Positions 49,080 to 57,820 of a stretch of DNA of 64,000 nucleotides are shown here, piece by piece. The notes below the pieces were generated by a model. That model was not told where the DNA came from. It did not search any database and was given only the letters and a program-made list of their open reading frames with translations. A program made the translations under genes and the position numbers. The stretch is taken from NCBI GenBank assembly GCA_947382625.1, contig CANDAG010000004.1, forward strand, positions 78,873 through 142,872, in the 5' to 3' direction. Every line of letters starts with the position of its first letter. The first letter of the stretch is position 1. The stretch is from an uncultured Lachnospiraceae bacterium (lineage in GTDB: Bacteria > Bacillota > Clostridia > Lachnospirales > Lachnospiraceae).

Positions 49080-50819
49080 ATGAAGAAACATACATTCAAA
49101 AGGCTTTTCGGGTATTTGAAGGCATACCGCCTGCGTTTCTTTTTTGTTCTGCTGTTTGCCTGTGTCAGCACGGTTTTTACAGTCATGGCTCCGTTCGTGA
49201 TTGGCCAGGTCACGACAGCTTTGTTTGACAGTATCAGGGATGGAGTATTTTATTGGGAAACGATATTCTGGCTGCTTGCAACGCTGGTATGTTTATATTT
49301 GGTATCGCAGTTCTTTTCTTTTTTACAGGGATTTCATATGGCGCGGATCACTTCGGAAGTGATGCGGAATATAAGAGGTGATATCGACAGCAAGATGCAC
49401 CGGTTAAAACTGGACTATTATGATACCCATACCCACGGGGACATTTTAAGTGTGATCACAAATGATGTGGATACCATTAACAACACTGTCAGCCAGAATC
49501 TGACATCCATCGTCACACAGGTGGTCACGGCTGTGGGTATTCTGTTGATGATGCTGGCGATCAGCCCGAAGCTGACGCTGATTCCCGTGGTAATGGTACC
49601 GCTGTCCCTGCTTGCTGCAGCCGGCGTCATGAAATCCGGCGGGAAGCATTACGGGAAACAGCAGGAACTTTTGGGGCAGTTGAACGGATATATTGAAGAG
49701 ATGTACAACGGTCAGCAGGTGGTCCAGGCATTCAGCTATCAGGACAGGGCTAATAAACGATTTCAGGAGCTTAATGAGGAACTGAAGAACAGTTCTTACA
49801 AAGCGGAAACAACTGCAGGAGCGGTAAGTCCCATCACGACTATGGTAAATGATATGGGCTATGTGGTCTGTGCTGCTATTGGCTGTATCAGCGCCATCGG
49901 GGGACTGATCACAGTGGGAAATGTGCAGGCGATGCTGGAATATACCCGCCGCTTTGCGGAGCCTTTCTCATCACTTGCCGGAATGGCCGGAAGTTTTGGG
50001 GCGGCAAAGGCGGCGGGAGACCGTATTTTTGCACTGCTTGACGCAGAGGAGGAAGTGCCGGAATCAGAAAATGCTGTTATTCCAAAAGATCGCTCCGGAA
50101 GTGTGACCTTTCAGAATGTCCGGTTTGGCTATACACCGGAACGTATGCTGATGAATGACGTGAATCTGGAGGTGAAGCCCGGCCAGAAGGTTGCCATCGT
50201 TGGGCCTACTGGGGCAGGCAAGACTACCTTAATCAACCTGTTAATGCGGTTTTACGAGATCAATGGAGGTACAATTTCTGTGGACGGCGTAAATATCTGC
50301 GATATGCCAAGGACAGAGCTGCGAGACCGCTTTGGTATGGTTCTGCAGGATACATGGCTTTTTGAGGGAACCATTGCCGATAATCTGGGATATGCGGAAG
50401 ATAATATGGACAGGGATAAGATTATTACCTCGGCAAAGTCTGCCTGTGCCCATGCTTTTATCAAAACTCTTCCCGGAGGATATGATATGATACTGGCAAA
50501 GGGAGCGGAAAACATTTCCCAGGGGGAACGGCAGCTTCTCACCATTGCCCGTGCTATTGCATCCGATCCCGAGATCATGATCCTTGATGAGGCAACCAGC
50601 AATGTGGATACCCATACGGAGGTTTTGATCCAGCGTGCCATGGCACAGCTTATGAAAGGGCGTACCAGCTTTGTGATCGCGCACCGGCTTTCCACCATCC
50701 GCGACGCTGATATGATCCTGTATATGGAGGACGGGGACATAAAGGAAGTGGGAAATCATGGGGAACTGATGCAGAGGAACGGAAAATATGCCGCCCTTTA
50801 TAACAGCCAGTTTGCGTGA
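49080..50819 (+). CDS. ABC exporter half-transporter, partner with altered signature
   Basis: 579 residues, six membrane helices and an ATPase. Walker A GPTGAGKTT and Walker B IMILDEATSNVD are canonical, but the signature is ISQGERQLL instead of LSGGQ. Combined with the first subunit, one ATP site would have canonical Walker A/B plus LSGGQ, while the other has both changed motifs. That is exactly the asymmetry of heterodimeric exporters, so the pair is a coherent functional unit. Confidence 0.94.
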   Translation: MKKHTFKRLFGYLKAYRLRFFFVLLFACVSTVFTVMAPFVIGQVTTALFDSIRDGVFYWETIFWLLATLVCLYLVSQFFSFLQGFHMARITSEVMRNIRGDIDSKMHRLKLDYYDTHTHGDILSVITNDVDTINNTVSQNLTSIVTQVVTAVGILLMMLAISPKLTLIPVVMVPLSLLAAAGVMKSGGKHYGKQQELLGQLNGYIEEMYNGQQVVQAFSYQDRANKRFQELNEELKNSSYKAETTAGAVSPITTMVNDMGYVVCAAIGCISAIGGLITVGNVQAMLEYTRRFAEPFSSLAGMAGSFGAAKAAGDRIFALLDAEEEVPESENAVIPKDRSGSVTFQNVRFGYTPERMLMNDVNLEVKPGQKVAIVGPTGAGKTTLINLLMRFYEINGGTISVDGVNICDMPRTELRDRFGMVLQDTWLFEGTIADNLGYAEDNMDRDKIITSAKSACAHAFIKTLPGGYDMILAKGAENISQGERQLLTIARAIASDPEIMILDEATSNVDTHTEVLIQRAMAQLMKGRTSFVIAHRLSTIRDADMILYMEDGDIKEVGNHGELMQRNGKYAALYNSQFA

Positions 50820-50887
50820 TGGCCGTAGGGCGCATGGATGAAGGGATTGTATCCGAGGATAGAAAGAATAGTGAGGAGGGCAAGCTT

Positions 50888-52705
50888 ATGGAGAAAATGA
50901 AAAAGGTGGCGGCGCTGCTTCAGGTAAACCTACGGACAATGGCAGAATTTGAGCTTTTATATAAGTTTTTGTCCCTGTCTGTATTTACACCTGTTTTCTG
51001 GGGGACTTTTAATGGGATTATGAAGATAACAGGCTTTAAATACCTGACCATAGAAAATATTCTGCCATTTCTGCTGAATCCGCTGACGCTTGCGATGCTG
51101 CTGCTATTATTTATCTGTATGGCCTTTTACACTATGATCGATATCGGGGCGGTCATTTTCCTGTTGGATCAGTCTTATCAAGGGAAAAAGGCGGATCTGG
51201 TACAGACGGCCAGGTACGCCGTCCGCAATGCGCTCCGGGTATTTCACAGAAAAAACATACTCATTACATTTGTGGTTCTTTTTCTGATTCCTTTTTTGAA
51301 CATTGGGGTGGCATCAGGCTATGTCAGCAGTATTGCAATCCTGGAATTTATTCTGGATTTCATAAAAGGAAACGGGAGGCTTCTGGTTTTCTTTGCGGCA
51401 ACTGTGGCAGGGCTTGGAATTCTTCTTTTAAGATGGCTGTATGCTTTCCACTATTTTACGCTGGAGGAATGTGGATTTAAGGAAGCAAGAAAACGGAGTG
51501 CGGAACTTGGAAGGGAACATAAGATAAGGGATTTGCTGGCATTGCTTGGGATACAGCTTGGTATTTCCGTTCTGTTCCTGGTTTATGCAATCGTGGGGAT
51601 AGGGCTGGCTGTACTTCTCGGAAGGCTACTTTCAAAATTAAAATGGCTTGGCATTGTGTCAGCTTCCGTGGTATGGGTTTTTATTGCGGTATCGTTTTTC
51701 ATCGTGTCAGCGCTTGGGACGCCGGTCAGTTATGCCTGCATCAGCATTTTATTTTATGGGCGTAAGGAAGAAAAAAAGGAGAAGATCGTGCATGGAAAGC
51801 CTGATGATCGCCGGGAAAGCGCAAAAAGGCGTAAAATCCGGTATGCGGTGGAAGGCATTCTGCTGTCTGTGTCAGTTGTCTGTTGCGGCTGTTATCTGTA
51901 CGGCGTCTATAACCATAAAATCAGTGTGCAGATCGAATATGTCCGTACCATGGAGGTGACAGCCCACCGTGGCGCATCCGCCTGCTGCCCGGAGAATACA
52001 ATGGCTGCGTTTGAAGGGGCAAAAGATCTTGGTGCGGACTGGATTGAACTGGATGTGCAGCAGAGCAGGGACGGGCAGATTTTTGTCATGCATGATACGA
52101 ATTTCCTGCGCACGGCGGGGGTAGATAAGAACACATGGGAAATGGACTATGATGAAATCCGGTTATTGGATGTGGGAAGTTTTTTTGACAGCAGCTTTGA
52201 GGGGGAAAGCGCGCCGCTTTTGTCAGAGGTGATTGCTTTTGCAAAAAAGAATGGAATCAGGCTGAATATAGAGATGAAACCGACAGGACATGAAGAGAAA
52301 TTTGAAGAAAACGTAGCAGAGATTATTGAAGCAGAACGGTTCTGGGAACAATGTGTGATCACCTCACAGGTGTATGATGTACTGGAAGCAGTGAAGACAT
52401 ATGATGACCGTATCCATACGGTGTATGTCATGAGCCTTGCCTATGGCGATATCAATATGCTTACAGCAGCAGATCATTTCAGCATCGAGGCTTCCAGCAT
52501 TACGGAAAAACTGGTTTCAGATATCCATAATGCGGGGAAGGAGATTTACGCATGGACTGTGAATACGGAGGAAAGCATAGGCCGTATGATTGAATTGAAT
52601 GTGGATAATATTATCACAGATAATGTAACACTTGCGAAGGAGTGTATTTATTTGAGTAAGACGAGTGATGTGGTTGCAGAGTATGTGAAGTGGATATCGA
52701 GATAA
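50888..52705 (+). CDS. Membrane glycerophosphodiester phosphodiesterase
   Basis: 605 residues from ATG 50888 (GAGGAGGG upstream; ATG 50816 overlaps the exporter gene and lacks a site). The first about 345 residues hold about seven membrane helices (GDPD membrane domain), then an extracytoplasmic GDPD barrel with TAHRGASACCPENT, the metal ligands in WIELDVQQSRDG, MHD, and IEMKPTG. Hydrolyses glycerophosphodiesters to glycerol-3-phosphate, perhaps from phospholipid or teichoic-acid turnover. It follows the exporter closely and may be cotranscribed. Confidence 0.92.
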   Translation: MEKMKKVAALLQVNLRTMAEFELLYKFLSLSVFTPVFWGTFNGIMKITGFKYLTIENILPFLLNPLTLAMLLLLFICMAFYTMIDIGAVIFLLDQSYQGKKADLVQTARYAVRNALRVFHRKNILITFVVLFLIPFLNIGVASGYVSSIAILEFILDFIKGNGRLLVFFAATVAGLGILLLRWLYAFHYFTLEECGFKEARKRSAELGREHKIRDLLALLGIQLGISVLFLVYAIVGIGLAVLLGRLLSKLKWLGIVSASVVWVFIAVSFFIVSALGTPVSYACISILFYGRKEEKKEKIVHGKPDDRRESAKRRKIRYAVEGILLSVSVVCCGCYLYGVYNHKISVQIEYVRTMEVTAHRGASACCPENTMAAFEGAKDLGADWIELDVQQSRDGQIFVMHDTNFLRTAGVDKNTWEMDYDEIRLLDVGSFFDSSFEGESAPLLSEVIAFAKKNGIRLNIEMKPTGHEEKFEENVAEIIEAERFWEQCVITSQVYDVLEAVKTYDDRIHTVYVMSLAYGDINMLTAADHFSIEASSITEKLVSDIHNAGKEIYAWTVNTEESIGRMIELNVDNIITDNVTLAKECIYLSKTSDVVAEYVKWISR

Positions 52706-52744
52706 AATCAAAATTGGAAACCCGGTCCGGTGGCGAATACGGAT

Positions 52745-52773
52745 TTGACGAGCAGATACTATTGGATTATTAT
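52745..52773 (+). promoter_or_regulatory. Promoter for the phosphatase gene
   Basis: TTGACG (52745-52750), 17 bases, TATTAT (52768-52773), about 25 bases before the ribosome site of the gene at 52811. Confidence 0.65.
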
Positions 52774-52810
52774 GAATATACCCCTTTTATATTTGAGAGG
52801 ATGAAATAAA

Positions 52811-53488
52811 ATGAGTTTTGTATATGCAATGAGCGATATTCATGGATGCCTGCATTCCTTTGATGCAGCACTAAATCTTGTTGATTTATCTGGAAATAAC
52901 AGACTTGTCCTCTGCGGAGATTACATACACGGTGGGCAGGATAATTATGGCGTGCTGGACAGGATTATGGAACTGGAAAACAGATATGGTCCTGACAAAA
53001 TTATTGTTCTTGCAGGCAACCATGAGGATATGGCATGTGACGGAAGATGGCCGATTGGTGAAGAACGTTTTTTTGGTGCTGGTGTTGACAATGATGATAA
53101 CGATGACAGATATATCTCGTGGATGCAAAATCTGCGGAGGTTTTATGTGGAGGGAGATACGATATTTGTCCATGCAGGAGTAGATGAAGAAGCTGATGAT
53201 TTATGGGAATGGGGGACTGATGATTATACTTTTACAGAAAAATACCCTGCACAGACCGGAAAATTTTGTATGAACATTGTTGCAGGACACATAGGCACGG
53301 GAGAAATTTCAGGAGATGCTTACTTTCATGATATCTATTATGATGGGGAAAGCCATTATTATATTGATGGTACAGTATTGGATAGTGGCATTATTCCGAT
53401 CATTAAGTTAGACATTGATAGCGGTAAGTTTTATCGTGTGACAGAAACAGGAGACTGGCTTATTTTACCGTATGGCGAAGAAAACTGA
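52811..53488 (+). CDS. Metallophosphoesterase (PrpA/ApaH-like phosphatase)
   Basis: 225 residues after GAGAGGATG. Calcineurin-like motifs: MSDIHGCLHSF (Asp, His), LCGDYIHGGQDN (Asp), LAGNHEDM (Asn, His), IFVHAGVD, and AGHIGTG where the last metal histidine would be. This is the pattern of small Ser/Thr phosphatases or diadenosine tetraphosphatases; which is not clear. Base composition falls off (more A/T) from here to 55.5 kb. Own promoter at 52745. Confidence 0.88.
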   Translation: MSFVYAMSDIHGCLHSFDAALNLVDLSGNNRLVLCGDYIHGGQDNYGVLDRIMELENRYGPDKIIVLAGNHEDMACDGRWPIGEERFFGAGVDNDDNDDRYISWMQNLRRFYVEGDTIFVHAGVDEEADDLWEWGTDDYTFTEKYPAQTGKFCMNIVAGHIGTGEISGDAYFHDIYYDGESHYYIDGTVLDSGIIPIIKLDIDSGKFYRVTETGDWLILPYGEEN

Positions 53489-53525
53489 TTTTTTTTGAGT
53501 TTTCAAACATACTGGACAATCCTTC

Positions 53526-53711
53526 TCTGAGGATAGTGTTGGTGAGGCAGTCCGTAACTCCAAAATTCCAAGGGAGGAGATATTTGTCATTACAAAGCTA
53601 TATCCCAGTCAGTTTTCTGATGCGGAGGCAGCCATTGACGAGGCACCTGACAAAGCGGATATTCAATATATTGATGCCGTAGGAATTTTGAAAGATTTGG
53701 CGAAAGTGTAG
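53526..53711 (+). pseudogene. Aldo/keto reductase relic 1
   Basis: About 150 bases translate as SVGEAVRNSKIPREEIFVIT, KLYPSQFSDAEAAIDEA, matching residues about 130-177 of the intact reductase at 43779 with most bases identical (44170-44320). Both ends are cut: before it there is unrelated sequence, and after IQYIDA the frame runs into VGILKDLAKV and stops. Confidence 0.85.
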
Positions 53712-54242
53712 AAAAATGACTTTAAATCAAGGGATTTTGAGCATGGAGGGGTTCACTGGGGTGACCGGTGCGCCTCTCTTTTTGTGTTTTTTGATACCGC
53801 TGATAACATGGTGATTGGGGATAGAAGTACAAAATTTGGTAAAAGCTCCTACTTTTGACAAAGTTCAGTTTTGCCCAATTGTATGGTTTTTGTTAAGATG
53901 TTTGCGGAATTTGTAATTTAAACTATTAATCAAATATACTAAAATTGCCGATAATATTCTTGTATATACTGAAATAGTAAAAAATAGTATAAGAAATTTG
54001 GAGATGGCTTGCTATTATGCCGTTTGCATCATATCGTTTTAATAATAATCAATTGCGTGTTTAAAAAATGTTCGTTCACAAAGAAAAAATATATTAGAAA
54101 AACGAGATTTAATATATTTGAGCATATATTACCAACTACAGAAAATATGATTAAACATTTGAAAAATGGTTGTGCGGAGTTATTTACTGTAGTTTAGAAA
54201 TTTATTCAATATGACATCACATGAAGAGGGCGGTGAAGAAAT
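53712..54242. other. A/T-rich gene-free region
   Basis: Markedly A/T richer than the rest of the window, especially 53900-54200. A weak promoter-like TTGTAA-18-TATACT lies at 53911-53940. A 62-codon frame at 54009 has no ribosome site or family resemblance and is not called. Otherwise nothing recognised. Confidence 0.4.
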
Positions 54243-55109
54243 TTGGGAATTGATAAGAAACGGCTGCGTAAGTTGAAACAGGAAGCAGATAAGGCATTCA
54301 ATGCAAAGCAGCAGGCATATGAGATTCGGAAAACAGCTTTTGATAAGCTGGAAACTTTAGTGAGAGATTATAATGATGAATTATGGAAAAATTATAAAAA
54401 GTATAGCCAAAAGAATAGTGCCACCATTGAATCGCTTAGGGAAAAGGCTGATAAAGAGCATAAAGAAATGGTGAAATCCTTTGAGAAAGCGCATCAGGAG
54501 TATGAAGAAGGTGACCGTGCACTAGCGAAAGATCTTTCATATGAAGGATACGATCATCAAGCGAGGCGTGATGAATTAAACCAATCAGTCCAGAGGCTAT
54601 GCCGGGAGAACTCCGTAAAAAAAGCATATGTAGAAAAACATGAACTTCCAGGAAAAATTAGCGAATTATTAAAGATGAATTTGGAATCCCTACAAGAATT
54701 GATTTCTCAGGCAGATGTATTAAGCAGATTTATCGTAGCGTTTAAAGATGCCGGACTCAAAGATAAAGAATTTCGCCGGCTCGAAGCTGAACATAAAGAA
54801 AAACAGATTATATACCAACAATATAAACAGTTTGGTGATGATCCTGCTTTAAATGATGTGACAGAATCTTCCGGTAACTGGGAGGCACCTATTAGAGGAT
54901 GGATCGACGAACATCCGGTAACCCTTCGTGTTGGTAAGGCAGGTACTACAAATGAAGGTGATACGCTAATTGCGGATGGACACATAAGTAGAGCACAATT
55001 TGACAAGAAACATAACCATTATGGGAAAAATCGGTACCCAAATGTAAAAGAAAAACGTATTGAAGATGCTGGTGGCGATCGGGGTGCATATACCGGACCG
55101 GGGCGTTGA
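54243..55109 (+). CDS. Hypothetical coiled-coil protein with His/Gly-rich tail
   Basis: 288 residues from TTG 54243 (GAGGGCGGTGAAG upstream). Not recognised. Residues about 1-205 are almost wholly helical and charged (KLKQEADKAFNAKQQAYEIR, YEEGDRALAKDLS, RRLEAEHKEKQIIYQQY), a long coiled coil. The last 75 residues are different: WEAPIRGWIDEHPVTLRVG, then DTLIADGHISRAQFDKKHNHYG and a basic end with DRGAYTGPGR. The histidine-rich segment could bind metal or be an enzymatic end, as in effector or toxin-like proteins with coiled-coil heads. No signal peptide. A/T-rich codon use suggests transfer. Function unknown. Confidence 0.65.
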   Translation: MGIDKKRLRKLKQEADKAFNAKQQAYEIRKTAFDKLETLVRDYNDELWKNYKKYSQKNSATIESLREKADKEHKEMVKSFEKAHQEYEEGDRALAKDLSYEGYDHQARRDELNQSVQRLCRENSVKKAYVEKHELPGKISELLKMNLESLQELISQADVLSRFIVAFKDAGLKDKEFRRLEAEHKEKQIIYQQYKQFGDDPALNDVTESSGNWEAPIRGWIDEHPVTLRVGKAGTTNEGDTLIADGHISRAQFDKKHNHYGKNRYPNVKEKRIEDAGGDRGAYTGPGR

Positions 55110-55445
55110 TAGGACTAAGGATATAGATATTCCATTTACAGAAGAAAAGGGTCATATTGTCATAATGGTAAACAATGTTTAAAAGTGATGTAGCGGTGTA
55201 TGATAAATAAGGGTAACCAAATTTATTCACGGATGATGAAATTGTTGTAGAGATTAAAAATGTGTAGATTAAGATTGTAGTTATGATGGATGGTGAGTGG
55301 GGAGTGATGGAAAGAATTTGTCATAAGTCGGATACAATTTGGCGTAAGTGATACCTTTTGGCACTCCCCCATACAATCTGGCAAAAGTCAGTAGTTTCAC
55401 TAAATAGTGCAAGAAAAAATGATAAAAAGATAATTGGAAAATGAT
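55110..55445. other. Gene-free region with an 18-bp near-repeat
   Basis: A/T rich. ATACAATTTGGCGTAAGT (55332-55349) recurs as ATACAATCTGGCAAAAGT (55371-55388), 39 bases apart, around a GGCACTCCCCC stretch. No gene recognised. Confidence 0.4.
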
Positions 55446-55472
55446 AAGAAGCTGCAAAGGCTTCTTTTCTTT
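55446..55472 (+). terminator. Terminator upstream of the XRE-cupin gene
   Basis: AAGAAGC, TGCAAAG, GCTTCTT followed by TTCTTTTA. Confidence 0.75.
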
Positions 55473-55484
55473 TATCTGATTGTA

Positions 55485-55493
55485 TGTTATAAT
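55485..55493 (+). promoter_or_regulatory. Extended -10 for the XRE-cupin/MBL operon
   Basis: TGTTATAAT: TG, one base, then consensus TATAAT (55488-55493), about 37 bases before ATG 55530. No clear -35. Confidence 0.55.
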
Positions 55494-55529
55494 ATATTTT
55501 ATATGTGAAAACAAGCAAGAGGAGGAATT

Positions 55530-56087
55530 ATGGAGCAGGGTTCATTGAAGATAGGAGAGCGGCTGAAGGAAATCCGGAACACAAGGCAGCTTACATTAGA
55601 TGACGTTGCAGAATTGACAGGTGTCAGTAAGCCAATGCTGGGGCAGATTGAACGTGGGCAGTCCTCGCCCACCATTAACATATTATGGAAGATTTCAACA
55701 GGGCTGAAAATACCGTTGTCCTTTTTTTGCAAACAGGAGGAAGCGGAATATACGGTTGTGGGGCTTGGTGAAAAGGATGTGATTACCGAAGAACACGGTG
55801 GGATGAAGGCATATCCGCTGTTTCCTTTTGATCCGGTAAGGAATGTGGAAGTGTTTTATATTGAGTTCGACGCAGGTGTACAGCATGAATCACTTCCCCA
55901 TGTGGCAGGTGTGGAGGAATATGTTTTTCTGGTGGATGGGACGTTAAAAATGGTGATAGGTGGGAAGGAAGTGCTGTTGCAGGAAAAGCAGTCCATACGG
56001 TTTGGGGCGGATATCTCCCACGCATACCACAATGTTTCAGATAGAGCCTGCACCGCTTATAATGTGATATTTTACCCGAACAATTAG
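55530..56087 (+). CDS. XRE-family regulator with cupin domain
   Basis: 185 residues, ATG 55530 after AGAGGAGG. Helix-turn-helix about 8-62 (LTLDDVAELTGVSKPMLGQIERGQSSP), cupin barrel about 105-180 with HESLPHVAGVEEYVFLVDG and the small C-terminal strands. Such regulators sense small molecules through the cupin and often control the next gene; here an MBL-fold hydrolase follows 15 bases later. Confidence 0.93.
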   Translation: MEQGSLKIGERLKEIRNTRQLTLDDVAELTGVSKPMLGQIERGQSSPTINILWKISTGLKIPLSFFCKQEEAEYTVVGLGEKDVITEEHGGMKAYPLFPFDPVRNVEVFYIEFDAGVQHESLPHVAGVEEYVFLVDGTLKMVIGGKEVLLQEKQSIRFGADISHAYHNVSDRACTAYNVIFYPNN

Positions 56088-56102
56088 AGGAGAAAACGAA
56101 AA

Positions 56103-56981
56103 ATGTATGAATTGGTACAAGTCAGTGAGAAATGCTATTACATAAACTGCCCGGCGAAGATAGGTGTCTATGTTGCGGACAAGGATAATGTCTATTTGGT
56201 TGACAGTGGAAATGATAAGGATGCGGGGAGGAGAGTCAGGCAGATTCTGGATAAGAATGGCTGGCACTTAACGGCCATACTGAATACCCATTCCAATGCA
56301 GACCATACCGGCGGAAATAAATACCTGCAGGGACAGACGGGATGTAAGGTTTATTCCGGCGGCATCGAAGCGGCTTTCACCAAATATCCAATCTTGGAGC
56401 CATCTTTCCTTTATGGTGGCTATCCCTGTAAGGACTTGCGGCATAAGTTCCTGATGGCGCAGGACAGCAATGTGACAGATTTTTCAGATGAAGGGTTTCC
56501 GAAGGAGATTGATATCATACCTTTGCCGGGGCATTTCTTTGATATGGTGGGGTTCCGTATGCCGGATGGTGTAATGTTTCTTGCGGATTGCATCAGCAGC
56601 AGGGAAACGCTGGAAAAATATGCGGTTTCTTTCATTTATGATGTGGGCGCTTATCTGGAAACACTGAACATGGTGGAGGGAATGGAAGCTGTTATGTTTG
56701 TCCCTGCCCATGCGGAAGCATCCGCCGATATAAAGGAACTCGTTTCTTACAACAGGGATAAGGTAGATGAGGTGGCGGAGAGAATTCTGTCCATCTGTGG
56801 AGAGCCAATGTGCTTTGAGAGAATTTTGCAGGAAGTATTCATAGGCTACGGGCTTTCTATGAATTTTGAGCAGTATGTGTTAGTGGGCAGTACGGTGCGT
56901 TCTTACCTCTCATGGATGAAGGATGATGGGAAACTGACGGTTACGTTTCAGGACAGTATGCTACTGTGGCAGAGGGCGTAA
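56103..56981 (+). CDS. MBL-fold metallo-hydrolase
   Basis: 292 residues after GAGGAGAAAACG. Metal-binding loop is NTHSNADHTGG (about 61-71), i.e. HxNxDH, where the usual second His of HxHxDH is Asn; a further Asp in FLADC (about 162) and His in VPAHAEA (about 203). The missing histidine may leave a single-metal site. C-terminal part is helical. Substrate unknown. Probably cotranscribed with the XRE-cupin regulator. Confidence 0.9.
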   Translation: MYELVQVSEKCYYINCPAKIGVYVADKDNVYLVDSGNDKDAGRRVRQILDKNGWHLTAILNTHSNADHTGGNKYLQGQTGCKVYSGGIEAAFTKYPILEPSFLYGGYPCKDLRHKFLMAQDSNVTDFSDEGFPKEIDIIPLPGHFFDMVGFRMPDGVMFLADCISSRETLEKYAVSFIYDVGAYLETLNMVEGMEAVMFVPAHAEASADIKELVSYNRDKVDEVAERILSICGEPMCFERILQEVFIGYGLSMNFEQYVLVGSTVRSYLSWMKDDGKLTVTFQDSMLLWQRA

Positions 56982-57157
56982 TATAAGTAAAGTGCAGAAA
57001 ATCTGAAATCCTATATGCAGTGCCAGTGGAGTCCTGTGGGAGGAATGGCTGGCATGTTCAGGGAGATGGAATGAAGGATTAGGTTGGAACTATCTGGTTG
57101 ATGCTGAAAAAACAGAGAAGCCGACTGATGGAAAAAGCAAGGGAGGAAAACTCAAAA

Positions 57158-57820
57158 ATGAAATTATTTATCATCGAGGACGAAGCGCCGATTCGGGAAG
57201 AACTGGCACAGTTTTTTGAGAGGTATGGTTTTCAATGTGAGGGCAGTGCGGATTTTCAAAATATAGCGCAGCTTGCACTTGCTTCCGGAGCAGACCTTAT
57301 CCTGTTGGACATCAACCTGCCCCGGCAGGACGGCTTTCAGGTGTGTCGGGAAATCCGGCAAAGCTCCCATGTTCCTATTATTGTGCTTACCAGCAGGAAT
57401 ACTGACTTTGATGAACTGATGAGCTTGAACATTGGTGCAGATGATTTTGTATCCAAGCCATACAACGCACAAGTGCTGCTGGCACGAATACAGAAACTTC
57501 TTGCAAGATCCGGTGAAACGCAGGACAGTGTAGTGCTTACCCATAAGGGGCTGACTTTAAATTTATTAAAGGCAGAGATCAGTTATAACGGACAGAATAA
57601 GAAACTTACCAAAAACGAAATGGGGATTCTGCGCCTGCTGATGGTAAACAAGGGGAACATCATTCCAAGGGATGCCATTATTGATGACCTTTGGCAGAGC
57701 GAAGAGTTCATTGATGAAAATACCCTCAATGTAAATATCGTCCGCCTGCGGAAAGCACTGGCAGAGATTGGGCTTCCCGATTATCTGGAAACAAAGCGTG
57801 GATTGGGGTACTTCGTATGA
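57158..57820 (+). CDS. bceR: OmpR-family response regulator, BceR-like
   Basis: 220 residues from ATG 57158 (GGGAGGA upstream; the longer frame adds a non-family tail). Receiver with FIIEDEAP pocket, phosphoacceptor in LILLDINLPRQDG, SKPYN lysine; winged helix ending RGLGYFV. First gene of a complete Bce-type module: regulator, kinase, ATPase, permease. Activates the transporter genes when the cell meets bacitracin-like or other envelope-active peptides in characterised relatives. Confidence 0.9.
   Translation: MKLFIIEDEAPIREELAQFFERYGFQCEGSADFQNIAQLALASGADLILLDINLPRQDGFQVCREIRQSSHVPIIVLTSRNTDFDELMSLNIGADDFVSKPYNAQVLLARIQKLLARSGETQDSVVLTHKGLTLNLLKAEISYNGQNKKLTKNEMGILRLLMVNKGNIIPRDAIIDDLWQSEEFIDENTLNVNIVRLRKALAEIGLPDYLETKRGLGYFV

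Noticed and set aside
54009-54197. 62-codon open frame in the A/T-rich region
   Set aside because: No ribosome site, start within A/T-rich noncoding sequence, no recognisable pattern.
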